Shown here piece after piece: positions 1 to 6,801 of a stretch of 12,951 nucleotides of DNA. The stretch is from Gemmatimonadota bacterium. GTDB taxonomy: Bacteria; Gemmatimonadota; Gemmatimonadetes; Longimicrobiales; Gaopeijiaceae. Each line of letters starts with the position of its first letter. The stretch's first letter is position 1. Both the position numbers and the translations under genes were made by a program. Below the pieces are notes generated by a model. That model searched no databases. It saw only the letters and a list, made by a program, of their open reading frames with translations, and was not told the DNA's origin. The DNA lies in the NCBI GenBank assembly GCA_003567615.1, contig PWZC01000186.1, forward strand, positions 1 through 12,951, written 5' to 3'.

Positions 1-466
1 GGCCCCACGCCAGAGCCTCCCGCCGATTTCGGGAGGGGATGGTGAGATGGGCCAGATGGGCGTACTCGTGGACGAAAAGGAGTTCGCCCCATCCCCGATG
101 ATCCCCGATCCCACTCCGCGGACCCGGTGGCGTGGGCCAGAGGGTGGTGGTGGGATAATCCAAAAGGGAGATGGCGTATCCGTTGGCCTGGTTCGTGGGA
201 TCCGCCACCAGCACCGTGACCCTGCGGCCGGGGGCGTGCCCCACCACCCGAGCCACTTCCCGATGCATGCTCTCCATGCGCTCGACGATAGGGAGGGTCC
301 ACCCCTCGGCTTCGGCGGGAAAATGAACCTGGAAGTGCTCCGTCTCCACGGTGCGCCACGACGCATGGGGTCGGAAGGGCTCGAGGCCGATCTGTGCCTC
401 CACAGGCGTCGCGCCCACGGCAGCCAGGAGGGTCAGGACGAGAAGCGGGGTGCGGAGCGGACTCAT
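1..466 (-). CDS. Secreted HExxH metallopeptidase-like protein (N-terminal part, cut by the window edge)
   Basis: The frame is open from an ATG at 466 to the window edge (155 codons), so the C-terminal part is missing. Residues 1-24 look like a signal peptide: a short basic start (MSPLR), a Leu/Val/Ala core, and a probable cut after VEA before QIG. The mature part reads TEHFQVHFPAEAEG, then a helix, then VTVLVADPTNQANG, and near residue 135 the zinc-binding motif HEYAHLAHL (HExxH). From family knowledge, this arrangement (secreted, 'HF.VHF', late HExxH) occurs in M1/peptidase_MA-like domains that often sit ahead of TolB/PD40 beta-propellers. The propeller would lie outside the window and is inferred only. 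It is divergent from the CopD-like gene. The Shine-Dalgarno is weak, but the ATG sits directly before the signal peptide. Exact family and substrate are unknown. Confidence 0.7.
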   Translation of the reverse strand, partial: MSPLRTPLLVLTLLAAVGATPVEAQIGLEPFRPHASWRTVETEHFQVHFPAEAEGWTLPIVERMESMHREVARVVGHAPGRRVTVLVADPTNQANGYAISLLDYPTTTLWPTPPGPRSGIGDHRGWGELLFVHEYAHLAHLTIPSRNRREALAWG

Positions 467-553
467 GGCAGCGGTGACCAGTGAGGGGAGTGGAAGTGGT
501 GACCGCACGGGAGAGCGGCAGGCATGACCGAGGGGAGCGGGACCGGACACGGT

Positions 554-582
554 ATCATATTCCCCAATCGAGCGCCTTTCGA
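554..582 (-). promoter_or_regulatory. Candidate sigma-70-type promoter for the metallopeptidase-like gene
   Basis: Read on the minus strand there is TCGAAA at 582-577, a 17-nt spacer, then TATGAT at 559-554. The -10 matches TATAAT at five of six positions and the -35 matches TTGACA at four of six, with ideal spacing. Transcription would start near 546 and give a leader of about 80 nt before the ATG at 466. It is one of the few AT-rich spots in the intergenic region. This is a consensus match only. Confidence 0.4.
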
Positions 583-656
583 GAGGCCACCCCTTTCCCC
601 CCCGCGTCCCGGCTCCCATCATCCGAATCGCCGTCGGGGCGCTGCGGTCTGCGACC

Positions 657-721
657 GGACCCACCTCCAGCCAGGACCCGCCCCCAGCCGCACCCGCCCC
701 CAGCCGGACCCGCGCCCAACC
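657..721 (+). repeat. Four 16-bp tandem repeats abutting the CopD-like start codon
   Basis: Units are at 657-672, 674-689, 690-705 and 706-721, with one extra A at 673 and a partial fifth unit (CGGACCC) up to 728. The consensus is GGACCCGCCCCCAGCC. Copies two and three differ at one base; the outer copies differ at two or three. The array is C-rich and fills the place where a Shine-Dalgarno should be for the gene that starts at 729. Confidence 0.75.
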
Positions 722-728
722 CGGACCC

Positions 729-1757
729 ATGCTTGAAACCCTTCTCCCGCCGCTGCAGCGCTGGCTCCTCTTCTCGGGGGTGATCCTGGTGGTGGGGGCC
801 GTGACCTGGCGCGGGATCCTGGTGCCCCGGCTCCGCTACCGCCTCACCGACGGACGTCTGGAGCATGAGGCGGAACATCCGGAAGTTACTCGCGCCGAGG
901 CCCGGGTGGCTGGACTGGCCATGTGGGTCTCGGCCCTGCTCATGGTGACCTGGGGACTTCGGCTCTGGGCTCAGTACCTGGACTTCCGGGACCCGTTCAC
1001 CTCGGTGGAGGAGGACCTGCGCTTCCTACTCTTGGAGACGGATTGGGGGATCGTCTGGATGGCGCAGGGCGGCATCATCGCCCTTCTCGTGGTGGGCTTC
1101 TTCATCCTCCGACGGCGAGCAGGTGCCACGCCGCCACCGGAGCCCGGCCTGACCCCTGAGGGGGTGACCCGAACCACACCGCCCGTGCTGGAGCTTCCCC
1201 TACGCTGGAAGGCCGCCGCAATGGGAATCCTGCTCCTGGTTCTGACGCTGGGTCTCTCGAGCCACGCCATGTCGGTGCCGGGGAGCCGCACCCTGGCCGT
1301 GTCGGTGGACATGATGCACACCCTGGCCGCCGGAGGATGGATCGGAACGCTCCTCCTGATCCTCATCACCGCCCGGCCCCGGTCCGAGGGTGGTCGAACG
1401 TTCCTCGCCCTTCAACTGGCCGCCTTCTCACCGCTGGCCATGGTGGCAGTGGGGACCCTGGTCTTCATGGGAATCCTCCTCACCATCTTCCACACCCATG
1501 AGATCGCGGCACTCTGGGAAAGCGAGTACGGGCGACGGCTGAGTGGGAAGGTGGCGCTGGCCGGCGGGGCCATGCTTCTGGGGCTGTGGAACTGGCGCCG
1601 GGGGCTCCCGGCGCTGGTGCGGGCCGACGGGAAGGAGGGGGCCCGAGCGGCAGAGCATGTGTGGCGGAGCGCCGCCTTCGAGGTGGCGCTGGCGGCGCTG
1701 GTGGTCCTGGCCACCGCCATCCTGGTGGCTACCCCCGTGCCGCCCGGGGCCCACTAG
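729..1757 (+). CDS. CopD-like integral membrane protein
   Basis: This 342-residue protein has about eight membrane helices, near residues 13-33, 58-80, 106-127, 161-178, 195-214, 228-254, 273-289 and 316-335. A CopD-type signature is visible in the second half: SSHAMS (H179), then D194 and H197 in VDMMHTLAAGGWIGTL, then FHTHEIAALW (H255, H257), then ESEYGRRLSGKVALA. In CopD (copper resistance/uptake) proteins these His and Trp positions lie in the membrane and are linked to copper handling across the inner membrane. The copper role here is inferred from family. No CopC or other copper gene is nearby. The ATG at 729 is the first in frame before the first helix, but it has no Shine-Dalgarno; a C-rich repeat array occupies that position. 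It converges with the FKBP gene. Confidence 0.7.
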   Translation: MLETLLPPLQRWLLFSGVILVVGAVTWRGILVPRLRYRLTDGRLEHEAEHPEVTRAEARVAGLAMWVSALLMVTWGLRLWAQYLDFRDPFTSVEEDLRFLLLETDWGIVWMAQGGIIALLVVGFFILRRRAGATPPPEPGLTPEGVTRTTPPVLELPLRWKAAAMGILLLVLTLGLSSHAMSVPGSRTLAVSVDMMHTLAAGGWIGTLLLILITARPRSEGGRTFLALQLAAFSPLAMVAVGTLVFMGILLTIFHTHEIAALWESEYGRRLSGKVALAGGAMLLGLWNWRRGLPALVRADGKEGARAAEHVWRSAAFEVALAALVVLATAILVATPVPPGAH

Positions 1758-1831
1758 AGGGGCCTTCGGGCGACACAAAGGGTGGGCGACAGGGGACCGA
1801 GCACTGGGAACGGCCCCTCCAGACCATCGCC

Positions 1832-2260
1832 CTACTCCACCCCCACCAGCTCGATCTCGAAGGTGAGATCCTTCCCGGCGAGGGGGTGGTTGGCATCCAG
1901 TTGGATGCTCTCCTCACCCACCTGCACCACCTGCACCTGCATGGTCTGGCCGTCCGGAGTCCGGAGGTGGAGGTGCTGGCCCACCTCGGGCGAGAGATCA
2001 GGCGGGAGCTGCGCCCGACCCACTTCGTGGATCAGATCTTCCCGGTGGGGGCCGTAGGCGTCGGTGGACGGGATGGTGACCGTCTTCTCCTCACCGACCT
2101 GCATCCCGTCTACAGCGGACTCGAAGCCGGGGATGACGCGACCGGCCCCGAGTTCGAAGGAGAGGGGATCCCGGTCGGCAGAGCTGTCGAAGACGACGCC
2201 CTCTTCGGTGCGGCCGGTATAGTGAACGTGAACGGTGCTTCCCTGAGTGGCTTCAGACAC
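1832..2260 (-). CDS. FKBP-type peptidyl-prolyl cis-trans isomerase, SlyD/SlpA-like
   Basis: A cytoplasmic 142-residue prolyl isomerase and probable folding chaperone. FKBP motifs run in order: VHYTG near residue 15, VFDSS near 25, then GRVIPGFESAVDGMQVGEE, which forms the active-site strand and helix. The insert-in-flap domain follows DAYGPHREDLIHEV, and the protein ends with DANHPLAGKDLTFEIELVGVE, a signature of the SlyD/SlpA branch. The His/Cys-rich metal-binding tail of E. coli SlyD is absent, so this is the short SlpA/FkpB-like form. I chose GTG at 2260 because GGAG lies 10 nt upstream and the FKBP fold begins a few residues later; the frame is open further upstream, but that part has no family resemblance. 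It lies 82 nt after the small unknown gene in the same direction and may share its transcript. Confidence 0.88.
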   Translation of the reverse strand: MSEATQGSTVHVHYTGRTEEGVVFDSSADRDPLSFELGAGRVIPGFESAVDGMQVGEEKTVTIPSTDAYGPHREDLIHEVGRAQLPPDLSPEVGQHLHLRTPDGQTMQVQVVQVGEESIQLDANHPLAGKDLTFEIELVGVE

Positions 2261-2342
2261 GGACTGCGGACTCCTGGAACTGGATGGAAGAAAGGTGGCG
2301 CGATGATTTCCCGGGCCGACCGGATGTCGACCCGGCACGGGA

Positions 2343-2606
2343 TCAACGGAGGCTCCGACGGCGCTCCCGAACCGTTTCCATGAGGTACTCGATCCGGCTC
2401 TGGAGGGCGTCTTCCAGCTCCTCCATGGTGATTTCCCGGTCGTCGAGCTTGACGGAATAGGTGAAGGGCTCTTCGTCCCGGGTCTCGGCCAGCTTTTCCC
2501 GGGTGTCCTCGGCCTTCCCGAGGGCAAAAAGGGCTTTCTGGAGCCAGGAGGACTCCCGCTGCTGCAGTCGGATCTCCCGGCGCTGCTGCCGTCGGCGATC
2601 GCTCAC
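2343..2606 (-). CDS. Small charged protein of unknown function (87 aa)
   Basis: I do not recognise this protein. It is 87 residues and highly charged: a basic N-terminus (SDRRRQQRREIRLQQR), a middle segment WLQKALFALGKAED, an acidic strand-like part (DEEPFTYSVKLDDREIT), and a C-terminal amphipathic helix (MEELEDALQSRIEYLMETV) ending in ERRRSLR. There is no signal peptide, membrane helix or cysteine. The GTG start at 2606 has GGAG seven nt upstream, and the encoded sequence changes from low-complexity to helix-like exactly there. It sits between the MDR oxidoreductase (125 nt upstream) and the FKBP isomerase (82 nt downstream), both on the same strand. The alternating charge suggests helical or nucleic-acid contact, which is a guess. 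Coding status is supported by start signal, composition and length. Confidence 0.65.
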   Translation of the reverse strand: MSDRRRQQRREIRLQQRESSWLQKALFALGKAEDTREKLAETRDEEPFTYSVKLDDREITMEELEDALQSRIEYLMETVRERRRSLR

Positions 2607-2731
2607 GTACGTACTCCCGCGTTGGGGTGAAGGCAATATGGAACAAGGGGGCTTCCGACGAGACGCCCCTGCGATTCTCCTACTTCTACCGTAGAGTCGC
2701 CGTGTCGTTTCATTCGGGTCACCCCTGGGGG

Positions 2732-3763
2732 CTATCGGTGGGGCTCCACCACGATCTTCCCGAAGACCCGTCCCGCCTCCAACTCCTCGTGGGCGCCCCG
2801 CACCCCGTCGAGTCCCACGGAGCGGTGGACCGAAGGGACCAGCCTTCCCCGGAACACCTCGGCCATGGCGGCACGAAAGTCGGCCGGGCTCCCCATAGTG
2901 GTGCCCAGGATGGAGAGCTGCTTCCAGAAGACGTGGCGCAGATCGGTCTCGCCCCGATGTCCGGTGGTGGCCCCGTACGTCACCAGACGGCCGGCGGGCG
3001 CCAGGGCCCGGATGAGGGTGGGCCAGAGCGCCTCTCCCACTGAATCCAGGATCACATCCACTCCCTCCGGGCCGGTGGCCTCGCGGATGAGCTCCCGTGG
3101 CTCGCCGGAGAGGCGATCCAGCACCTGGTGTGCTCCCAGCGCCTCCAGTCTGCGACTGTTCTCGGGGCCCGACGTGAGCGCCACCACCCGGGCGCCGGCG
3201 TTCCGGGCGATCTGCACCGCCATGCTCGCCACCCCGCCCGACGCGCCGGTGACGAGGACCCGTTCCCCCGGTTGGATCCGGGCACGACCCACGAGCCCAC
3301 GCCACGCCGTCACCGCCACAAGTCCGGCCGCTGCCGCCGTGGCGAAGGAAACATCGTCCGGGAGCTGCAGGAGGTTGGCGGCGGGGACCACCGCGTACTC
3401 GGCGAATCCGCCCTGCGTGTGCTCGCCCAGGACACGGAACTGGGGATCGGGAAGGTCGGGACCCCGGCGCACCCCCTGGATCCACTCCCAATCCAGGGTG
3501 GGATCCACCACCACACGGACCCCCTCGGCGACCCCCTCCACGCCGGCGCCCACAGCCTCCACCTCTCCGGCCATGTCGGACCCCCCGATGTGGGGCATGG
3601 GGATGCGGATGGGCAGCCCCCGCCGAACCCAGAGATCCAGGTGGTTCAGGGAGGCGGCCCGGACCCGGAGTCTCACTTCCCCGGGGCCGGGCTGGGGAAT
3701 CGGCACATCGGCGACCTTCAGGACGTCCGGGGTTCCGTGCTCGTGGAAGATGCTGGCTCTCAT
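2732..3763 (-). CDS. Medium-chain dehydrogenase/reductase (quinone oxidoreductase-like, structural-zinc cysteines absent)
   Basis: A 343-residue cytoplasmic MDR-superfamily oxidoreductase. The N-terminal GroES-like domain has PGPGEVRLRVRAASLNHLDLWVRRG and PHIGGSDMAGEVEAVGAGV (residues 25-76). GGFAEYAVVPA (118-128) links to the Rossmann domain, whose nucleotide loop is VTGASGGVASMAVQIA (171-186), followed by GARVVALT. The sequence ends FGKIVVEPHR, typical of the family. Related zinc-type members carry four structural-zinc cysteines between about residues 88 and 112. Here that stretch (DPTLDWEWIQGVRRGPDLPD) has none, and no catalytic cysteine is seen at the usual position near 40, so a zinc-independent NADPH reductase is likely. 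Substrate unknown. ATG 3763 has GAGGAG 10 nt upstream and begins the family's MRA..F.EHG.P..L start. It is divergent from the 137-residue gene. Confidence 0.87.
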   Translation of the reverse strand: MRASIFHEHGTPDVLKVADVPIPQPGPGEVRLRVRAASLNHLDLWVRRGLPIRIPMPHIGGSDMAGEVEAVGAGVEGVAEGVRVVVDPTLDWEWIQGVRRGPDLPDPQFRVLGEHTQGGFAEYAVVPAANLLQLPDDVSFATAAAAGLVAVTAWRGLVGRARIQPGERVLVTGASGGVASMAVQIARNAGARVVALTSGPENSRRLEALGAHQVLDRLSGEPRELIREATGPEGVDVILDSVGEALWPTLIRALAPAGRLVTYGATTGHRGETDLRHVFWKQLSILGTTMGSPADFRAAMAEVFRGRLVPSVHRSVGLDGVRGAHEELEAGRVFGKIVVEPHR

Positions 3764-3949
3764 GGTCCAAAGGCTCCTCGGGTGCTGGGGATGGCGGTGG
3801 AAGCGACCAGGGGACGCCCTGTCCCCCCGTCCCATCCCTGGATATGTTCAAGTGCGTAGGATCCGTCCCCCGCCGACGGAGTAGGGAGGCCTTTCTCCTT
3901 CCCCAATTCCCGTGATTCTGCCTGACCCTCCGGAATCGGAGTCCGTCTC

Positions 3950-4363
3950 ATGACCGACAACGAAGCGAAAGACCACGGATCCGCCGGCAGCGGCGGGAGC
4001 AACGGTCGGGTCAATCCGCTGGAGAATGGTGACATCCACGGGACCCCCGACGCCACCCTCGGAGGCTATTTCCGGGAGCACTCGCGTCCGCCCGCCTTCG
4101 AGGGCGCGGACGGAGAGCCCTACACCGTCTCCATCGAGGTCGAGAAGACGGGAGACCTGCGGGCGCCCTATCAGGGTTATCTGGTCTTCCCCCGTTGGGC
4201 CTCCACGGGCCTCGGGGTCATCGGACCCCTGGAGACACCCACGCTCCTGGCCGGCCCCAACCCCCAGGATGTCATGGGTCAACTGGGCGCTCTTCCCCTG
4301 GTGCAGGTGAAGGTTCTCCTGGATCTGGCCATTGACCGCTCCCGCGACGAACCCCGGGACTGA
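3950..4363 (+). CDS. Unknown 137-residue protein, first gene of the putA-like/queE/nudix operon
   Basis: I do not recognise this protein. Residues 1-40 are low-complexity and polar (Gly/Ser/Asp/Asn), probably disordered. The ordered core runs from about residue 55 with PYTVSIEVEKTGDLRAPYQGYLVFPRW, then GLGVIGPLETPTLLAGPNPQ, and ends in a helix (VQVKVLLDLAIDRSR). There is no signal peptide or clear membrane helix. The ATG at 3950 is preceded by GGAG at a spacing of 8 nt. The gene is divergent from the MDR gene and ends 20 nt before proline dehydrogenase, so it is probably cotranscribed with it. The mix of beta strands and one helix could be a small binding domain, but nothing in the sequence gives a function. 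Confidence 0.7.
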   Translation: MTDNEAKDHGSAGSGGSNGRVNPLENGDIHGTPDATLGGYFREHSRPPAFEGADGEPYTVSIEVEKTGDLRAPYQGYLVFPRWASTGLGVIGPLETPTLLAGPNPQDVMGQLGALPLVQVKVLLDLAIDRSRDEPRD

Positions 4364-4383
4364 TCACCCAACAGGACGCTGTC

Positions 4384-5397
4384 ATGTTTCGCCGAGGTCT
4401 CCTCTACCTGAGCGAATCGTCCGGAGCCAAGAAGCTCCTGACGGGCACCCCCCTCACCCGGACCATGAGCCTCCGTTTCGTGCCCGGGGAAAGGGTCGAA
4501 GACCTCATCGGCGCCGTCCGGGAGGCCAACGCCCAGGGGCTCAAGGTGACGGCCAATTACCTTGGCGAGGCGGTGACGAACCGGCAACAGGCCCAGGCCG
4601 CCGCCGACACCTACCTGGAGGTACTGGACCGCACTGACCGGGAGGGCCTGGATGCCAGTATCTCCCTCAAGTTCACGCAGATGGGGCAGGACATCGACGA
4701 CGCCTTCCTCCGGGAGAATCTGGGCCGGGTCCTGCAGCGCGCCGACGACGCCGGGATCTTCGTCCGCTTCGACATGGAGAGCTCGGCGTATGTGCAGCGC
4801 ACCCTCGATGCCTTCGAGGCCCTCTGGCGAGACGGCTGGCGCAACATCGGGGTGGTGCTTCAGGCCTACATGAGGCGGACGGCCGGGGACGTGGCGCGGA
4901 TGAACGAGCTGGGGGCCCGGGTGCGCCTCTGCAAGGGCGCCTACCGGGAACCTCCCGAGGTGGCCCTCCAGGACATGGCCGCCATCCGGAAGAATTTCGC
5001 CGAGCTCATGCAGGTCCTTCTCAGGGACGGCGTCCTACCGGGAATCGCCACCCACGACGAGCGCCTGGTGGACGCCACCGTGCGCTTCGTGCGGCGGGAG
5101 GGGATCGATCCGAGCCGGTTCGAGTTCCAGATGCTCTACGGTGTCCGCCGCGACCTGGAGCAACGTCTGGTGGAACAGGGGTACACCGTACGGGTCTATG
5201 TTCCGTTCGGCGAGAAGTGGTACCCCTACCTCATGCGGAGGCTGGCCGAGCGGCCGGAAAACGTGGCATTCATGGTGGAGAGCATGGTGAAGGAATCGCC
5301 CCTGGGCGTTCTCTTCGGGAGTTCGACCCCCGGCGGGCGCACCAGCGGATCGGGAGGCTCGGGAAATTCCGGGAGATCGGGTGGGTCCCATGGATGA
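4384..5397 (+). CDS. Proline dehydrogenase (monofunctional)
   Basis: FAD-dependent oxidation of L-proline to 1-pyrroline-5-carboxylate, with electrons passed to the membrane quinone pool. The 337 residues fit the single-domain PRODH family (about 300) rather than bifunctional PutA. Conserved blocks follow in order: VTANYLGEAVT (55-65), SISLKFTQMG with K96, FVRFDMESS with D130, VVLQAYMRR (158-165), VRLCKGAYREP with K184, GIATHDERL (220-228), FEFQMLYGV (247-254), VYVPFGEKWYPYLMRRLAERPEN with the substrate-binding Arg pair R285-R286. Residues 312-337 form an extra Gly/Ser-rich tail. The ATG at 4384 has AGGA 7 nt upstream. No P5C dehydrogenase is in the window. The stop overlaps the start of queE, so the two are probably translationally coupled. 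Confidence 0.93.
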   Translation: MFRRGLLYLSESSGAKKLLTGTPLTRTMSLRFVPGERVEDLIGAVREANAQGLKVTANYLGEAVTNRQQAQAAADTYLEVLDRTDREGLDASISLKFTQMGQDIDDAFLRENLGRVLQRADDAGIFVRFDMESSAYVQRTLDAFEALWRDGWRNIGVVLQAYMRRTAGDVARMNELGARVRLCKGAYREPPEVALQDMAAIRKNFAELMQVLLRDGVLPGIATHDERLVDATVRFVRREGIDPSRFEFQMLYGVRRDLEQRLVEQGYTVRVYVPFGEKWYPYLMRRLAERPENVAFMVESMVKESPLGVLFGSSTPGGRTSGSGGSGNSGRSGGSHG

Positions 5398-6091
5398 GGG
5401 CACCGGGACGGCCACGGTGACTGTGACGGCCCCCTTCCTCCGGATCACCGAGATCTTCCACTCCATCCAGGGGGAATCCACCTGGGTGGGCGCGCCGTGC
5501 ACCTTCGTCCGTCTCACCGGGTGCCCGCTGCGCTGCGTCTGGTGCGACACCGAGTACTCGTTCCACGGTGGTGATCGGATGTCGCTGGACGAGATCCTGG
5601 CCGAGGTGCGTCGAATCGGATGCCCGGTGGTGGAGATCACCGGCGGAGAGCCCCTCATCCATCGCCATGCCTTCACCCTGGCTCAGCGGCTCGTGGAGGA
5701 GGGATACACCGTCCTGGTCGAGACCTCCGGTTCCGAGGACGTCACCCCCCTGGACGAGGGGGTCCACGTCATCATGGACCTGAAGTGTCCGGGGTCCGGA
5801 GAGATGGCCCGGAATCGCTGGGAGAACCTGGATGTCCTGGACCACCGGGACGAGGTGAAGTTCGTGGTGGCCGATCGCACCGACTACGAGTGGGCCCGCT
5901 CCGTGATCCGGGATCGGGGGCTGGAAGATCGGGTTCGGGATGGATCGCTCCGGGCCATCCTCCTCTCGCCGGTGTGGGACGGTCAGGACCGGAGGGCCTT
6001 GGCCGAGTGGATCCTGGAGGACGGACTCCAGGTGCGTTTCCAGACCCAGCTTCACAAGCACATCTGGGATCCGGGCGCCCGGGGGGTGTGA
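5390..6091 (+). CDS. queE: 7-carboxy-7-deazaguanine synthase (radical SAM)
   Basis: QueE converts 6-carboxytetrahydropterin to 7-carboxy-7-deazaguanine in preQ0/queuosine synthesis, using SAM and a 4Fe-4S cluster. Residues 19-29 (ITEIFHSIQGE) are the family's opening block. The cluster motif C45-PLR-C49-VW-C52 is followed by DTEY, and TGGEP at 84-88 is the SAM-binding motif. IMDLKCPGSGE and VKFVV follow, and FQTQLHKHIWDP ends the protein in family style. At 233 residues the length is normal for the short QueE type. The ATG at 5390 overlaps the PRODH stop by 8 nt. A GTG at 5381 with GGGAG 5 nt upstream is a real alternative and would add three residues. queC, queD and queF are absent here, so this is an orphan pathway gene. 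Confidence 0.92.
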   Translation: MDEGTGTATVTVTAPFLRITEIFHSIQGESTWVGAPCTFVRLTGCPLRCVWCDTEYSFHGGDRMSLDEILAEVRRIGCPVVEITGGEPLIHRHAFTLAQRLVEEGYTVLVETSGSEDVTPLDEGVHVIMDLKCPGSGEMARNRWENLDVLDHRDEVKFVVADRTDYEWARSVIRDRGLEDRVRDGSLRAILLSPVWDGQDRRALAEWILEDGLQVRFQTQLHKHIWDPGARGV

Positions 6092-6093
6092 GG

Positions 6094-6759
6094 ATGTCCC
6101 CGTCAGCGGGGAACCGTCCATCGAGGTCCGGTCCATCGAGGTCCGGGGACGCCGTGCTGCCCGGCCTCCTCCCGTACGAGGGTCCCGGCCATGACCCGGA
6201 CCCACCGCAAGGGGGTTTTCTCGCCGCCGTATCGCTGATCCTGACACGGATTCCGGGACAGGATGGGGATGTGGTCGGATCGGACTCCCGCTTTCTCCTG
6301 ATCCGGCGGGCCCGGCACGACCGCGACCCCTGGTCCGGGCAGATGGCACTCCCCGGAGGCCGCCGGGATCCCACCGACACGTCCCTTCTGGCCACCGCCA
6401 TCCGGGAAACCCGGGAGGAGACCCGGGTGGACCTGGGCGCGGCGGGGCGTCTCGTGGGTCGACTGTCCACGGTGACACCGCGTACGCCCCACCTCCCGGC
6501 CCTCTCGGTGATCCCCTTCGTCTTCACCCTCTCGGTCCCCGTCGCCGCCACGGCTGCCTCGGCCGAGGTGGCCGAAGTGGTCTGGGCACCGGTGACGCTC
6601 CTCCAGGGCTCCCAGGCCAGGATCACCCACTACCTCCCCATGGAGGGGGTCCGGTTGGCCTTTCCGGCGCTGGATGTGGACGGTCGAACGGTCTGGGGCC
6701 TCACCCACCGGATCCTGGACGACTTCCGGATCCGCATGGGGTGGAGGGGAGCGCCCTGA
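6094..6759 (+). CDS. Nudix hydrolase, CoA-pyrophosphatase (NudL-like) type
   Basis: A 221-residue Nudix protein. The core runs from about residue 41 (GFLAAVSLILTRI), through FLLIRRARHDRDPWSGQMALPGG (67-89), to the Nudix box at 88-112: GGRRDPTDTSLLATA, then IRETREETR. The REx-x-EE metal-binding residues are present. The first Glu of the consensus is Asp, with one extra residue before RE, as in the NudL/YeaB CoA-pyrophosphatase branch; the usual final Gly is Arg. That branch cleaves CoA and acyl-CoA to 4'-phosphopantetheine and 3',5'-ADP; substrate here is inferred. Residues 1-40 are low-complexity and contain a repeated PSRSG. The ATG at 6094 starts 2 nt after the queE stop; a GTG at 6088 overlapping it is possible. 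It is the last gene of the operon and converges with the lysine-dehydrogenase-like gene. Confidence 0.85.
   Translation: MSPSAGNRPSRSGPSRSGDAVLPGLLPYEGPGHDPDPPQGGFLAAVSLILTRIPGQDGDVVGSDSRFLLIRRARHDRDPWSGQMALPGGRRDPTDTSLLATAIRETREETRVDLGAAGRLVGRLSTVTPRTPHLPALSVIPFVFTLSVPVAATAASAEVAEVVWAPVTLLQGSQARITHYLPMEGVRLAFPALDVDGRTVWGLTHRILDDFRIRMGWRGAP
6116..6145 (+). repeat. Perfect 15-bp tandem duplication inside the Nudix gene
   Basis: GTCCATCGAGGTCCG occurs twice, back to back, at 6116-6130 and 6131-6145. Fifteen is a multiple of three, so the frame is kept and the protein gains a repeated PSRSG in its non-conserved N-terminus. The two copies are identical, which suggests a recent slippage event. 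Confidence 0.9.
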
Positions 6760-6801
6760 CGGGGCCCTCGGCCGTAGCCACTGCCGGAGAGGGGTGAGGC
6801 G

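Noticed and set aside
1758..1818. AGGGGCC/GGCCCCT inverted repeat between convergent genes as a terminator
   Set aside because: The 7-bp arms are 47 nt apart and no T run follows on either strand, so chance in GC-rich DNA is likely.
2343..3851. 502-codon version of the small 87-residue gene
   Set aside because: The upstream 415 codons overlap the MDR gene in another frame and are Gly/Arg/Pro-rich noise; a GTG with a good ribosome site marks the real start.
5620..6759. Extended 379-codon version of the Nudix gene starting inside queE
   Set aside because: The first 158 residues are a frame shadow of queE; the Nudix domain and a start codon 2 nt after the queE stop favour the short form.
4384..6759. 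The proline dehydrogenase/queE/Nudix cluster as a new defence or DNA-modification system
   Set aside because: QueE-type enzymes also serve 7-deazaguanine DNA modification, but no dpd, transglycosylase, helicase or phage gene is present, and the neighbours are metabolic.
6760..6801. Bulged GC-rich hairpin between the convergent Nudix and lysine dehydrogenase-like genes as a bidirectional terminator
   Set aside because: Pairing (CCCTCGGC with GCC-GGA-GAGGG) needs a 3-nt bulge and there is no T tract; possible but not supportable.
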